DNA of 64,000 nt from [Flexibacter] sp. ATCC 35103 (lineage in GTDB: Bacteria; Bacteroidota; Bacteroidia; Flavobacteriales; Flavobacteriaceae). The notes under the pieces were generated by a model, which was not told the DNA's origin, did not search any database, and worked only from the letters and a program-made list of their open reading frames with translations. Positions 43,394-49,644 of the stretch are shown here, in pieces; positions within the stretch are counted from its first letter, which is position 1, and each line of letters begins with the position of its first letter. The stretch spans positions 124,001-188,000 of the forward strand of contig NZ_MTQF01000001.1 of assembly GCF_001975985.1 (NCBI RefSeq), in the 5' to 3' direction. A program made the position numbers and the translations under genes.

Positions 43394-43431
43394 ATAGTTA
43401 TTGCACAATCAGATAACTATAAATAATTTTG
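43394..43431 (+). promoter_or_regulatory. SRPBCC-gene promoter with HxlR-type dyad
   Basis: ATAGTTAT (43394-43401) and ATAACTAT (43413-43420) are perfect inverted copies 11 bases apart, spacing similar to the azoR dyad. They overlap TTG (43401-43403), which is 20 bases from a full-match TAATTTTG (43424-43431). Confidence 0.65.
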
Positions 43432-43475
43432 CAGCTATAATTTTTATAGTCCAAATTTAAAATAAATAAAATAGT

Positions 43476-44000
43476 ATGCAAAATTCAATTGTATGGCCTG
43501 ACGAATATCTTCCGGGAACAACAGATAATTATTGTTCAAATGAAGTTATCGTTGCGGGTTTAACCACAAATGATATCTGGCCTTTTCTTAGTAATCCTTT
43601 TGCCTGGCCTAAATATTACAGCAATTCATCTGACATAGAATTTATCAATAAAGAAGATCAATTATTGTATGAAAACGTACGATTTAGATTCAAAACTTTT
43701 GGTTTTCCTATCGAAGCACAAATAACAGAATTTATCGCTCCTAAACTCGGTGAACCTGCAAGAATAGCATGGCATGGATGGGCCGAAGGAGATTCTGAAA
43801 CAAGATTAGATGTTATTCATGCATGGCTTATCGAGGATTTATCAGGCGGGAGAGTTAGAATCCTGACTCAGGAATCTCAAATTGGCAAACCAGCGCAGGA
43901 ATTGGCCAATACAAAACCTAACCCAATGATAAACGGGCATCAGGATTGGCTGGACGGTTTGGTTAAAGCGGCAAAAGAAAATCTAAAATCCAGTTATTGA
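43476..44000 (+). CDS. SRPBCC-fold (START/polyketide-cyclase-like) protein
   Basis: The protein has 174 residues with no signal peptide. NEVIVAGLTTNDIWPFLSNPFAWPKYYSNSSDIEF and LGEPARIAWHGWAEGDSETRLDVIHAWLIEDLSGGRVRILTQESQIG are the first and central strands of the helix-grip fold seen in polyketide cyclase/dehydrase-like proteins. Such proteins bind hydrophobic small molecules in a cavity; the ligand is not evident. Control by the divergent HxlR regulator suggests it responds to a toxic or aromatic compound. Confidence 0.85.
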   Translation: MQNSIVWPDEYLPGTTDNYCSNEVIVAGLTTNDIWPFLSNPFAWPKYYSNSSDIEFINKEDQLLYENVRFRFKTFGFPIEAQITEFIAPKLGEPARIAWHGWAEGDSETRLDVIHAWLIEDLSGGRVRILTQESQIGKPAQELANTKPNPMINGHQDWLDGLVKAAKENLKSSY

Positions 44001-44053
44001 GATCTGATAGGATAACTTCAAACTGCTAAAACATTTATAAGTTTTTTTTAATT

Positions 44054-44089
44054 CAAAAAGCCCTAAATCAACTGATTTAGGGCTTTTTG
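44054..44089. terminator. Bidirectional terminator between converging genes
   Basis: CAAAAAGCCCTAAATCA (44054-44070) and its inverted copy (44073-44089) give one of the longest perfect stems in the window. It has A- and T-runs at its ends and serves the SRPBCC gene and the converging VOC gene. Confidence 0.9.
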
Positions 44090-44127
44090 AATTTTGTTTT
44101 TATTGCTATTTAATAAAGCTTCAGGAC

Positions 44128-45126
44128 TTATTTTGCCTCTACAAACACATATAGTTTTTGAACTTTGCCATTTTCAATCACAAATAAATCCATTCCGGTT
44201 ACGGTATCAGGTTTTGCTTTTGAACCAAATTGCCAGTAAAGACGCGCCACATTATGATTTGTTTCAACAGATTTAGCCGTAAATTTAGAATCCGGATTTT
44301 TTTGCTGTAACCCAATAATAAAGGAACTTATTTCGTCGTGTCCTACTGCTATAAAGTTACGGTCAACCATTTCTATATCAGTTGCATAAATTTGATTTAA
44401 TAATGAAATGCGTTTTGTCTGATCTTTTTCATTCCAGACTTCAAGATGTTTTGCAATTAATGCTTTGTTCTTACCGGAATCAAAATCAGCTGTATTTGCT
44501 TTATATACTGCTGCATTTTTTGGTGACCATAACAGGATTTTGGGATTCGATTTTTCATACCCTTTTCCGTTTGGATAGGAAACTAGTTCCATTTTAGAAC
44601 CCCACGGTGTTTCAAAATAAACCCATGATTCTCCTGCCGTATCTCCGGAAGGTGTCAGGAAAGGTTCTCCCAGTATTTTGACTCCCTTACTTTTAAGATA
44701 TTTTACTGCAGCCTGAATATCTGCAGTATAAAAAGCAATATGCGATGCCCCAATATCATCTGCGTCAGGATGAACACGTTTACCTTTATTATCTGCATAT
44801 TGAAATACCTCGATACTGGCGCCGGTTCCGGCATTTATCATTTTTATGGTAACCGCCCCAGTTTCGGGATTAATATGATTTAGTTCTTTCCAGGCTGCAT
44901 CAAGTGGTATGGGACCAAGTTGTGTTACGGGCGTAAATCCCAATACATTGCTAAAAAAATCTACCGCACTATTAAGGTCCGGAACATTTATTCCTACATG
45001 ATCAATGCCTATAATTCCTGCGTTGTTTTGTGCCGCTGCTTTTTCTGAAGTAGAAAAAAATAAAACCAGATTCAGTAACGCAATTGCTGAAGTTTGTAAT
45101 TGTTTTGATTTATTATTTGTTTTCAT
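44128..45126 (-). CDS. Exported VOC (glyoxalase-like) domain fused to a SnoaL/NTF2-like domain
   Basis: The protein has 332 residues. The N-terminus with LQTSAIALLNLVLFFSTSEKAAAQ is a signal peptide. Residues about 38-185 are a VOC module: IIGIDHVGINVPDLNSAVDFFSNVLGFTPV, GASIEVFQYA, IGASHIAFYTADIQAAVKYLKSKGVKI and SWVYFETPWGSKMELVSYP carry His and Glu metal ligands. Residues about 215-332 (KALIAKHLEVWNEKDQTKRISLLNQIYATDIEMVDRNFIAVGHDEISSFI...) are a SnoaL-like cone. It is probably a periplasmic lyase or isomerase of unknown substrate. The SDR gene lies 41 bases upstream in the same direction. Confidence 0.88.
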   Translation of the reverse strand: MKTNNKSKQLQTSAIALLNLVLFFSTSEKAAAQNNAGIIGIDHVGINVPDLNSAVDFFSNVLGFTPVTQLGPIPLDAAWKELNHINPETGAVTIKMINAGTGASIEVFQYADNKGKRVHPDADDIGASHIAFYTADIQAAVKYLKSKGVKILGEPFLTPSGDTAGESWVYFETPWGSKMELVSYPNGKGYEKSNPKILLWSPKNAAVYKANTADFDSGKNKALIAKHLEVWNEKDQTKRISLLNQIYATDIEMVDRNFIAVGHDEISSFIIGLQQKNPDSKFTAKSVETNHNVARLYWQFGSKAKPDTVTGMDLFVIENGKVQKLYVFVEAK

Positions 45127-45167
45127 TGTATAAGTATTCTATTATTGAATAGTGATTTAAAAATGAA

Positions 45168-46025
45168 TTAATTACTGTAAGCTGCTAACCATTTTGCTTT
45201 AATTGCTGCGCGTGCCTGAATAAATTCTTTATCTGTTCCTTGTGCAATCGCATCTAATGGAAAACGTAATGGACGTTCTCCTTTTTTCATGTTAACCAAC
45301 TCAAGGATTCCATCGGCAATGGTTTGCGGATTCATATCAAACTGAGCCATTTTACCAAATAATGCAGCTCCCAATGCGTTGAATTTATCTGCAGCAGCGT
45401 CACCATATTGATCTATTATTTCCTGTTTATCTGCATGTATACCCGCTTTTGAGCCATTATTCATTTCTGTAGGATATACACCGGGTTGTATGCTTACGTT
45501 TTCGATTCCGTAATCAGCAAGTTCATCCTGTAAGCCTTCAGTAAAACTTTCTACCACAAGTTTTGATGCGATATACGGAATCATAAATGGCAATGTATGC
45601 CCACTTGCGCCTGTAGTAATATTAATGATTAGTCCATTTTTAGCTTCTCTCATAGAAGGAAGAACAGCCTGATAAGTGCGAAGTATACTGTAAACATTTA
45701 CATCAAACATTTTACGCATCTGATCGATAGAATATCCTTCGAGTAAACCAAAACCGCTTACGGCAGCATTATTAATAAGGACATCGATTTTGCCGTATTT
45801 AGCAAGTACTTTTTCAAAGGCATTTTTTACAGATGTGTCGTCTGTAACATCAATATCGACTACCTCAATATTGGGCAATGCTGCCATTTCTTTTGCTGTG
45901 TCTGCATTTTTATCTTTTGTATTGCGCATTCCTGCAATTACTGAATGGCCTGCGTTTGCTAATGTTATAGCGGTAAGTTTACCAAAGCCTGTACTTGTAC
46001 CTGTAATGAAAATTGTTTTTGACAT
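45168..46025 (-). CDS. Classical short-chain dehydrogenase/reductase (SDR)
   Basis: The protein has 285 residues from the ATG at 46025; the longer frame start at 46103 adds a non-conserved leader. FITGTSTGFGKLTAITLANAGHSVIAGMR is the TGxxxGxG cofactor motif, NNAAVSGFG the NAG-like strand, ITTGASGHTLPFMIPYIASKLVVESF supplies Ser and YxxxK, and IQPGVYPTEM follows. It is an NADP-preferring cytoplasmic oxidoreductase with unknown substrate. It is upstream of the VOC-SnoaL gene, probably co-transcribed. Confidence 0.93.
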   Translation of the reverse strand: MSKTIFITGTSTGFGKLTAITLANAGHSVIAGMRNTKDKNADTAKEMAALPNIEVVDIDVTDDTSVKNAFEKVLAKYGKIDVLINNAAVSGFGLLEGYSIDQMRKMFDVNVYSILRTYQAVLPSMREAKNGLIINITTGASGHTLPFMIPYIASKLVVESFTEGLQDELADYGIENVSIQPGVYPTEMNNGSKAGIHADKQEIIDQYGDAAADKFNALGAALFGKMAQFDMNPQTIADGILELVNMKKGERPLRFPLDAIAQGTDKEFIQARAAIKAKWLAAYSN

Positions 46026-46161
46026 GATTTCTAATTTTAAATGTTTATAATGTTTATTTCTTTTTAACATTACAAAGTTGCGCAGATTGCAAAACCTGTA
46101 CATTGATTAGAAATAAGTAAAAACTTGATATAGATCAAGCCTTTTTCATACAGCATAAAAA

Positions 46162-46181
46162 AAGGAGCTTAGAAGCTCCTT
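46162..46181 (-). terminator. Terminator of the second Crp/Fnr gene
   Basis: AAGGAGCTT and AAGCTCCTT pair across a two-base gap. On the minus strand the stem is followed by a run of T residues, 12 bases beyond the gene end. Confidence 0.8.
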
Positions 46182-46192
46182 ATATATTATGA

Positions 46193-46771
46193 TTATTTTT
46201 TTGCCGTTAGTTTTCGTATACGGCTTAATGTCTCCGGCGTCATGCCCAGATAAGAGGCTATCATTGTTTGTGGAATACGCGAAGCAAATCCCGGATATTT
46301 ATGTATAAAATTTAAATATTTTTCTTCTGCAGTCAAACTTAACGAGGCCTGAATGCGGTTTTGAGCTGCTATAAAGCTTTTTTGCAAAATTGTATTCACC
46401 ATAGTATTAAAGGCGGGTATTTCACGACAAAGCAATTCAAAATTATCATGGGTAAACAATACAAGTTCACTATCTTCAATAGCATCTATATTAAAACGTG
46501 ATGGCTGCTGAAACATTAAACTTTCCCTGTCGCCTGTCCACCAGTTTTCTATACTGAAACTATTAACATGTTCACTCCCTTTTTCATCTACTGAATAAGT
46601 ACGCAGACAACCTTGTGTAATAAAAGCATCATATTTCCAGATGTCTCCTTCCTGAAGCAAATATTGTCTTTTACGAAGCTTTTTTATAATAGCAAATGAC
46701 TTGATATAATCTGACTCAGCTAATGTAAGCGTTGCTTTATCCTCCAGATATTTTTGAAATATTTCATACAT
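46193..46771 (-). CDS. Crp/Fnr-family transcriptional regulator
   Basis: The protein has 192 residues. The sensor barrel (FAIIKKLRKRQYLLQEGDIWKYDAFITQGCLRTYSVDEKGSEHVNSFSIENWWTGDRESLMFQQPSRF) and the HTH (RIPQTMIASYLGMTPETLSRIRK) match the same Bacteroidota Crp/Fnr subgroup as the gene at 40869 and lack cAMP or iron-sulfur ligand residues. The nearest downstream minus-strand gene is the SDR, 168 bases on. An AATTATATAA element (46782-46791) sits 11 bases upstream of the start. Confidence 0.9.
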   Translation of the reverse strand: MYEIFQKYLEDKATLTLAESDYIKSFAIIKKLRKRQYLLQEGDIWKYDAFITQGCLRTYSVDEKGSEHVNSFSIENWWTGDRESLMFQQPSRFNIDAIEDSELVLFTHDNFELLCREIPAFNTMVNTILQKSFIAAQNRIQASLSLTAEEKYLNFIHKYPGFASRIPQTMIASYLGMTPETLSRIRKLTAKK

Positions 46772-46854
46772 AGATTGTAAAATTATATAAAAGTTCCCAA
46801 ATTATCCTTTTTGATATAAAGCAATCTTAACCAGATTTTCTGTAATAACCTGTA

Positions 46855-46915
46855 AATTATATAATTTCAAAATGTTTAAATATAAACTTTTGTAATGGCA
46901 ACCTATTTATATTTA
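46855..46915 (+). promoter_or_regulatory. Tandem TATAA-box promoter (locus A of the small-protein group)
   Basis: TTATATAA (46857-46864, within AATTATATAA) and AAATATAA (46878-46885) are 13 bases apart. TATATTTA (46908-46915), a one-mismatch -7 box, starts 22 bases after the second box. It is upstream of the 80-residue gene at 47012. Confidence 0.55.
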
Positions 46916-47011
46916 GCTCTTTATCCTATTCTCGCACAATAAAACTTCAGAAAAATAAACTTTTTTACTTTAAATTTTCTACTTAAAAAGGAACTTAAAA
47001 ATTGATATATT

Positions 47012-47254
47012 ATGAATTATGAAGAAAAAGAAAATCATAATCGACATGGTAAGGATTTTCAAGACAATAAGAAAAAAATGAGGACTCATGATTTAAATTC
47101 TTCTTCTTTATATCATTCCATAACTATTGGAGGTGAATATGAAATTTGCCTAAATTTGAGAAATAAATGTAATGCTCTAAAATGGGATGACGAAGATTTA
47201 TTTAAAACTAAAAAGGACGATAATTTTGACCATAAAGACAATTGTGATGGATAA
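47012..47254 (+). CDS. Small hydrophilic protein of unknown function
   Basis: The protein has 80 residues, rich in Asp, Lys, Asn and His (MNYEEKENHNRHGKDFQDNKKK...; ...DEDLFKTKKDDNFDHKDNCDG), with a short central hydrophobic stretch (YHSITIGGEYEICLNL). It has no signal peptide. It is first in an island of tiny genes, downstream of promoter locus A with a predicted leader near 90 bases. No family recognised. It is probably a real gene because its promoter matches the pattern of its neighbours. Confidence 0.6.
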   Translation: MNYEEKENHNRHGKDFQDNKKKMRTHDLNSSSLYHSITIGGEYEICLNLRNKCNALKWDDEDLFKTKKDDNFDHKDNCDG

Positions 47255-47342
47255 TATGATCTCTTATTTACCATTATTATATAATGCACAGCATTTTTAA
47301 ATCTATAAAAAAATCACAAATTAATTATCGTCATAAGATGGT

Positions 47343-47403
47343 AATTATATAAAAATCAAGCCTTAATTATATAAAAAAATATTTTGTCCCTAAATTATTT
47401 TTG
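47343..47403 (+). promoter_or_regulatory. Tandem TATAA-box promoter (locus B of the small-protein group)
   Basis: AATTATATAA occurs exactly at 47343-47352 and 47365-47374 (cores 14 bases apart). TATTTTTG (47396-47403), a perfect -7 box, follows 21 bases later. No TTG lies at -33 spacing. The ATG at 47420 is 16 bases beyond the box. Confidence 0.65.
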
Positions 47404-47419
47404 GTTAAATAACATTAAA

Positions 47420-47572
47420 ATGATTAACATTATGGACACAAGAAAATCAAATCCTACTGTCGGAAAAAAACATGACGACCAGGACAAAAAAGCTGATGGT
47501 TCTAGAAATGTAACGCACAAATCAGTTCACAATTCCGAAAAAAATGGAAACAGAAAAGATGCGAAGAAATAA
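47420..47572 (+). CDS. Very small hydrophilic protein of unknown function
   Basis: The protein has 50 residues from ATG 47420 (MINIMDTRKSNPTVGKKHDDQ...), or 46 from ATG 47432. It is lysine- and aspartate-rich with no hydrophobic core, probably disordered (KKHDDQDKKADGSRNVTHKS, ..KNGNRKDAKK). It is preceded by the best-matching member of the tandem-box promoters and followed after 16 bases by another small gene. The composition resembles the 64-residue protein at 24589. A stress-protein role is a guess. Confidence 0.65.
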   Translation: MINIMDTRKSNPTVGKKHDDQDKKADGSRNVTHKSVHNSEKNGNRKDAKK

Positions 47573-47588
47573 TTTGTAATTTAAAATT

Positions 47589-47765
47589 ATGAATCGCATT
47601 ATGGCATTTATTCAAGAGAACATTTTGAATAAATTTAAAAAATCTAAATTATCTGATGAAAACAAGGCACAGACTGTTGAAGAATTTATAAATAATGATC
47701 CCAATCATAAAGAAAATAATGATACAGTGCATTCATCAGATAATTTAGATAATAAAAATGAATAG
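47589..47765 (+). CDS. 58-residue small protein, second gene of a small-protein operon
   Basis: An ATG at 47589 opens 58 codons ending in TAG (47763-47765). The product begins MNRIMAFIQENILNKFKKSK, an amphipathic helix, and continues with an acidic, Asn-rich tail (KAQTVEEFINNDPNHKENND..., ending DNLDNKNE). It lies 16 bases after the preceding small gene on the same strand. No family recognised; composition and position support a real gene. Confidence 0.55.
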   Translation: MNRIMAFIQENILNKFKKSKLSDENKAQTVEEFINNDPNHKENNDTVHSSDNLDNKNE

Positions 47766-47900
47766 GATGAGATAAATTTAGATCTAAAACTAAATTTCAT
47801 TTATTCATGTACGTCCCACATTCTATAACTTTTGTAGACATACTATTTATAGAATTCAATTTATACTTTACTTCAAAAATATAAATTATAATTTTTTATT

Positions 47901-48173
47901 ATGGAAAATATAATGAATACGAATACGCCAGACGAGGCGGTAAAAAATGTAAGTAAGTATTATCCTGCGGTTTACTTTCTCTGCGCAGGATTAGGATCCT
48001 TAGCGATTGGATCTGCCTTAAAAATGTTTGGACAAAATCAAATGGGTTCTGTTATTTCAAAATTTACAATGCCTTTAATAGCTGTTGGTCTTTATAAAAC
48101 CTTGAAAAATATCTCCCCAACAGAAAACACAGACCAAACAAATCAAAAAGAGGAACAAATAGAAAAAGAATAA
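47901..48173 (+). CDS. Small inner-membrane protein with two hydrophobic segments
   Basis: The protein has 90 residues. AVYFLCAGLGSLAIGSALKMFG and MGSVISKFTMPLIAVGLYKTL are two probable membrane helices separated by a short polar turn. A hydrophilic tail rich in Glu, Gln and Lys follows (NISPTENTDQTNQKEEQIEKE). The family is not known to me by name. It lies within the small-protein island. Its upstream region (47766-47900) does not show the tandem-box layout. Confidence 0.75.
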   Translation: MENIMNTNTPDEAVKNVSKYYPAVYFLCAGLGSLAIGSALKMFGQNQMGSVISKFTMPLIAVGLYKTLKNISPTENTDQTNQKEEQIEKE

Positions 48174-48356
48174 TTTTAAAAATTACTTCCTGTATCCCAC
48201 CTTCTTTTAGCATTTTAAAACTTACTCTTGATTATCTACTATAATCAACGGATACAGGAAGTTTTTATATAACAATCTTTCATTCCAATATTCTCTTCCC
48301 TCTATCATCTTTCCTCTATCCTCTTTTTTCTATCCTCTTCTTCCTGAAAACATGGA

Positions 48357-48416
48357 AATTATATAACAAAAAAATGAAATTATATAAACTCGTGTTTGGT
48401 CATGATTTTACATTTA
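48357..48416 (+). promoter_or_regulatory. Tandem TATAA-box promoter (locus C of the small-protein group)
   Basis: AATTATATAA occurs exactly at 48357-48366 and 48378-48387 (cores 13 bases apart). TACATTTA (48409-48416), a one-mismatch -7 box, follows 21 bases later. It is upstream of the 52-residue lipoprotein gene with a leader near 30 bases. Confidence 0.65.
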
Positions 48417-48452
48417 CGAAAATTAATTGAAAATAACTTTAAGAAAAGAATT

Positions 48453-48611
48453 ATGAAAATGCTAAAAATTAGAATTATTTTGACCATTATTTTAATTACA
48501 ATTTTAAATGCAAACTGCGCTCCTCACTGTGATGACGAAGATTATGCACGTGATAAAAAAGAGGCTGCACTTTATCAAAAGGATTCACTTCACGTTTCTA
48601 TAGTGGATTAA
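48453..48611 (+). CDS. Very small lipoprotein
   Basis: The protein has 52 residues from ATG 48453; the frame opens at 48396 but that start precedes the predicted transcription start. MKMLKIRIILTIILITILNANC is a lipoprotein signal with the lipidated Cys at residue 22. The mature peptide of ~31 residues (APHCDDEDYARDKKEAALYQ...) is charged with one further Cys. It is too short for a folded domain. It is driven by promoter locus C. Confidence 0.65.
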   Translation: MKMLKIRIILTIILITILNANCAPHCDDEDYARDKKEAALYQKDSLHVSIVD

Positions 48612-48818
48612 TTTCTCTACAATTTTTTTAGGAAAAGCTTGTTGTGCAGATAACAAGCTTTTTTTACCCCTCATGCTAATTAATTATGAAAAAATTCTTA
48701 CTATTCATCCCTCCCGTATAATTTTTTGATTTCTCATAACAGAATTATGTTATTTAACCACAAGTTTTTCTAAAGAATTACACTTGCAAATTGTGCTACA
48801 ATCAACAATCAAATCATT

Positions 48819-49193
48819 ATGAAATATAAAAACATTCTACAAATAGATGACGATTATGATGACTGCAATTTCTTTTTAGAGGCACTCGAGGAGGTTTCTG
48901 CTGCTGCTTATACAGCGATTCATAATCCAGTTCATGCTTTGCAAAAGCTTATCAATAATGAAATTCGTCCTGATCTGATTTTTCTTGATATCAATATGCC
49001 TTTTATGAATGGTATGGAAGTATTGACAGAAATAAAAAAAAGGGAAGTAATAAAAAACATTCCGATAATTATATTTTCAACCTCGATACCATTAGATATA
49101 AAAACCAAAATAAGAGATTTAGGAGCCATAGATTTTTATACTAAGCCTAATGATTTTAAAGTTCTGAAAAATCTACTGAAAAATTTGATATAA
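48819..49193 (+). CDS. Single-domain response regulator (receiver only)
   Basis: The protein has 124 residues, a receiver domain without output. The acidic pocket is IDDDYDD, the phospho-acceptor is Asp57 (DLIFLDINMPFMNG), the conserved Ser/Thr lies in IIIFSTS, and Lys109 in FYTKPND. Such proteins relay phosphate or bind partners and are often paired with hybrid kinases. The CheB-CheR-PAS kinase gene starts 450 bases downstream on the same strand, so it is the natural partner, although a divergent gene lies between. Confidence 0.92.
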   Translation: MKYKNILQIDDDYDDCNFFLEALEEVSAAAYTAIHNPVHALQKLINNEIRPDLIFLDINMPFMNGMEVLTEIKKREVIKNIPIIIFSTSIPLDIKTKIRDLGAIDFYTKPNDFKVLKNLLKNLI

Positions 49194-49194
49194 A

Positions 49195-49218
49195 AAAACC
49201 TGTACAAAAACAGGTTTT
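49195..49218. terminator. Terminator shared by converging genes
   Basis: AAAACCTGT (49195-49203) pairs with ACAGGTTTT (49210-49218), directly after the response-regulator stop codon and before the converging 78-residue gene end. Confidence 0.8.
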
Positions 49219-49237
49219 CTAAAATCTGTATGACAGA

Positions 49238-49474
49238 TTACTGCGGAATTGAATCTTTTCCGGTTTTGGTTGTTTTCATTTTATGCTTTTTAGCCGGATT
49301 CGTTTTTGTTGAATCAGTTTTATAAGTTGATTTTTTTTCAACTTTCGATTTCGTGGTACGATTCACAATTGTATCAGGCTTAGATTTAGCTTTTTTTGTT
49401 GTTTTAGTGGTTTCCTGGGCAAAGCTAAATCCCATAACTGCTAACATGACGATTGTAATAAGCATATTTTTCAT
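49238..49474 (-). CDS. Small exported lysine/threonine-rich protein
   Basis: The protein has 78 residues. MKNMLITIVMLAVMGFSFAQE is a signal peptide. The mature ~58 residues are Lys, Thr and Ser only, in repeated patterns (TTKTTKKAKSKPDTIV, TDSTKTNPAKKHKMKTTKTGKD). It is disordered and strongly basic, so it could bind surface polysaccharide, DNA or teichoic-like polymers in the periplasm. It is driven by promoter locus D. No family recognised. Confidence 0.7.
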   Translation of the reverse strand: MKNMLITIVMLAVMGFSFAQETTKTTKKAKSKPDTIVNRTTKSKVEKKSTYKTDSTKTNPAKKHKMKTTKTGKDSIPQ

Positions 49475-49520
49475 AGCATTGATTTTTAATTAATTATGAG
49501 TTTTAAAATCATTTAAAGCT

Positions 49521-49578
49521 CAAATTTTATAAATATCAAAACTTAAATTTTATATAATTTTACATGAATTTTATATGA
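49521..49578 (-). promoter_or_regulatory. Tandem TATAA-box promoter (locus D of the small-protein group)
   Basis: Reading the minus strand: TCATATAA (49578-49571), 13 bases, TTATATAA (49557-49550), 21 bases, AAAATTTG (49528-49521), a one-mismatch -7 box. The gene start at 49474 is about 46 bases further. The kinase gene on the other strand might also use these palindromic boxes, but no well-spaced -7 box fits there. Confidence 0.55.
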
Positions 49579-49644
49579 TTCCCATTTTGTAAACATTTAT
49601 TATTATGAAAGACATTATAACTTTGATTCAAATAATAAAACACC

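Noticed and set aside
46782..46791. AATTATATAA beside the start of the Crp/Fnr gene
   Set aside because: It is exact, but there is no second box at 21-22 bases and no -7 box in either direction, so it is not counted as a promoter of the group.
47276..47284. Another ATTATATAA box in the small-protein island
   Set aside because: The next TATAA box is 24 bases further and no -7 box occurs at 21-22 bases, so it does not fit the shared promoter geometry.
49618..49625. TAACTTTG as promoter of the CheB-CheR kinase gene
   Set aside because: The -7 box is a full match, but the nearest upstream TTG is 28 bases away, outside the accepted spacing, so I did not list it as a promoter.
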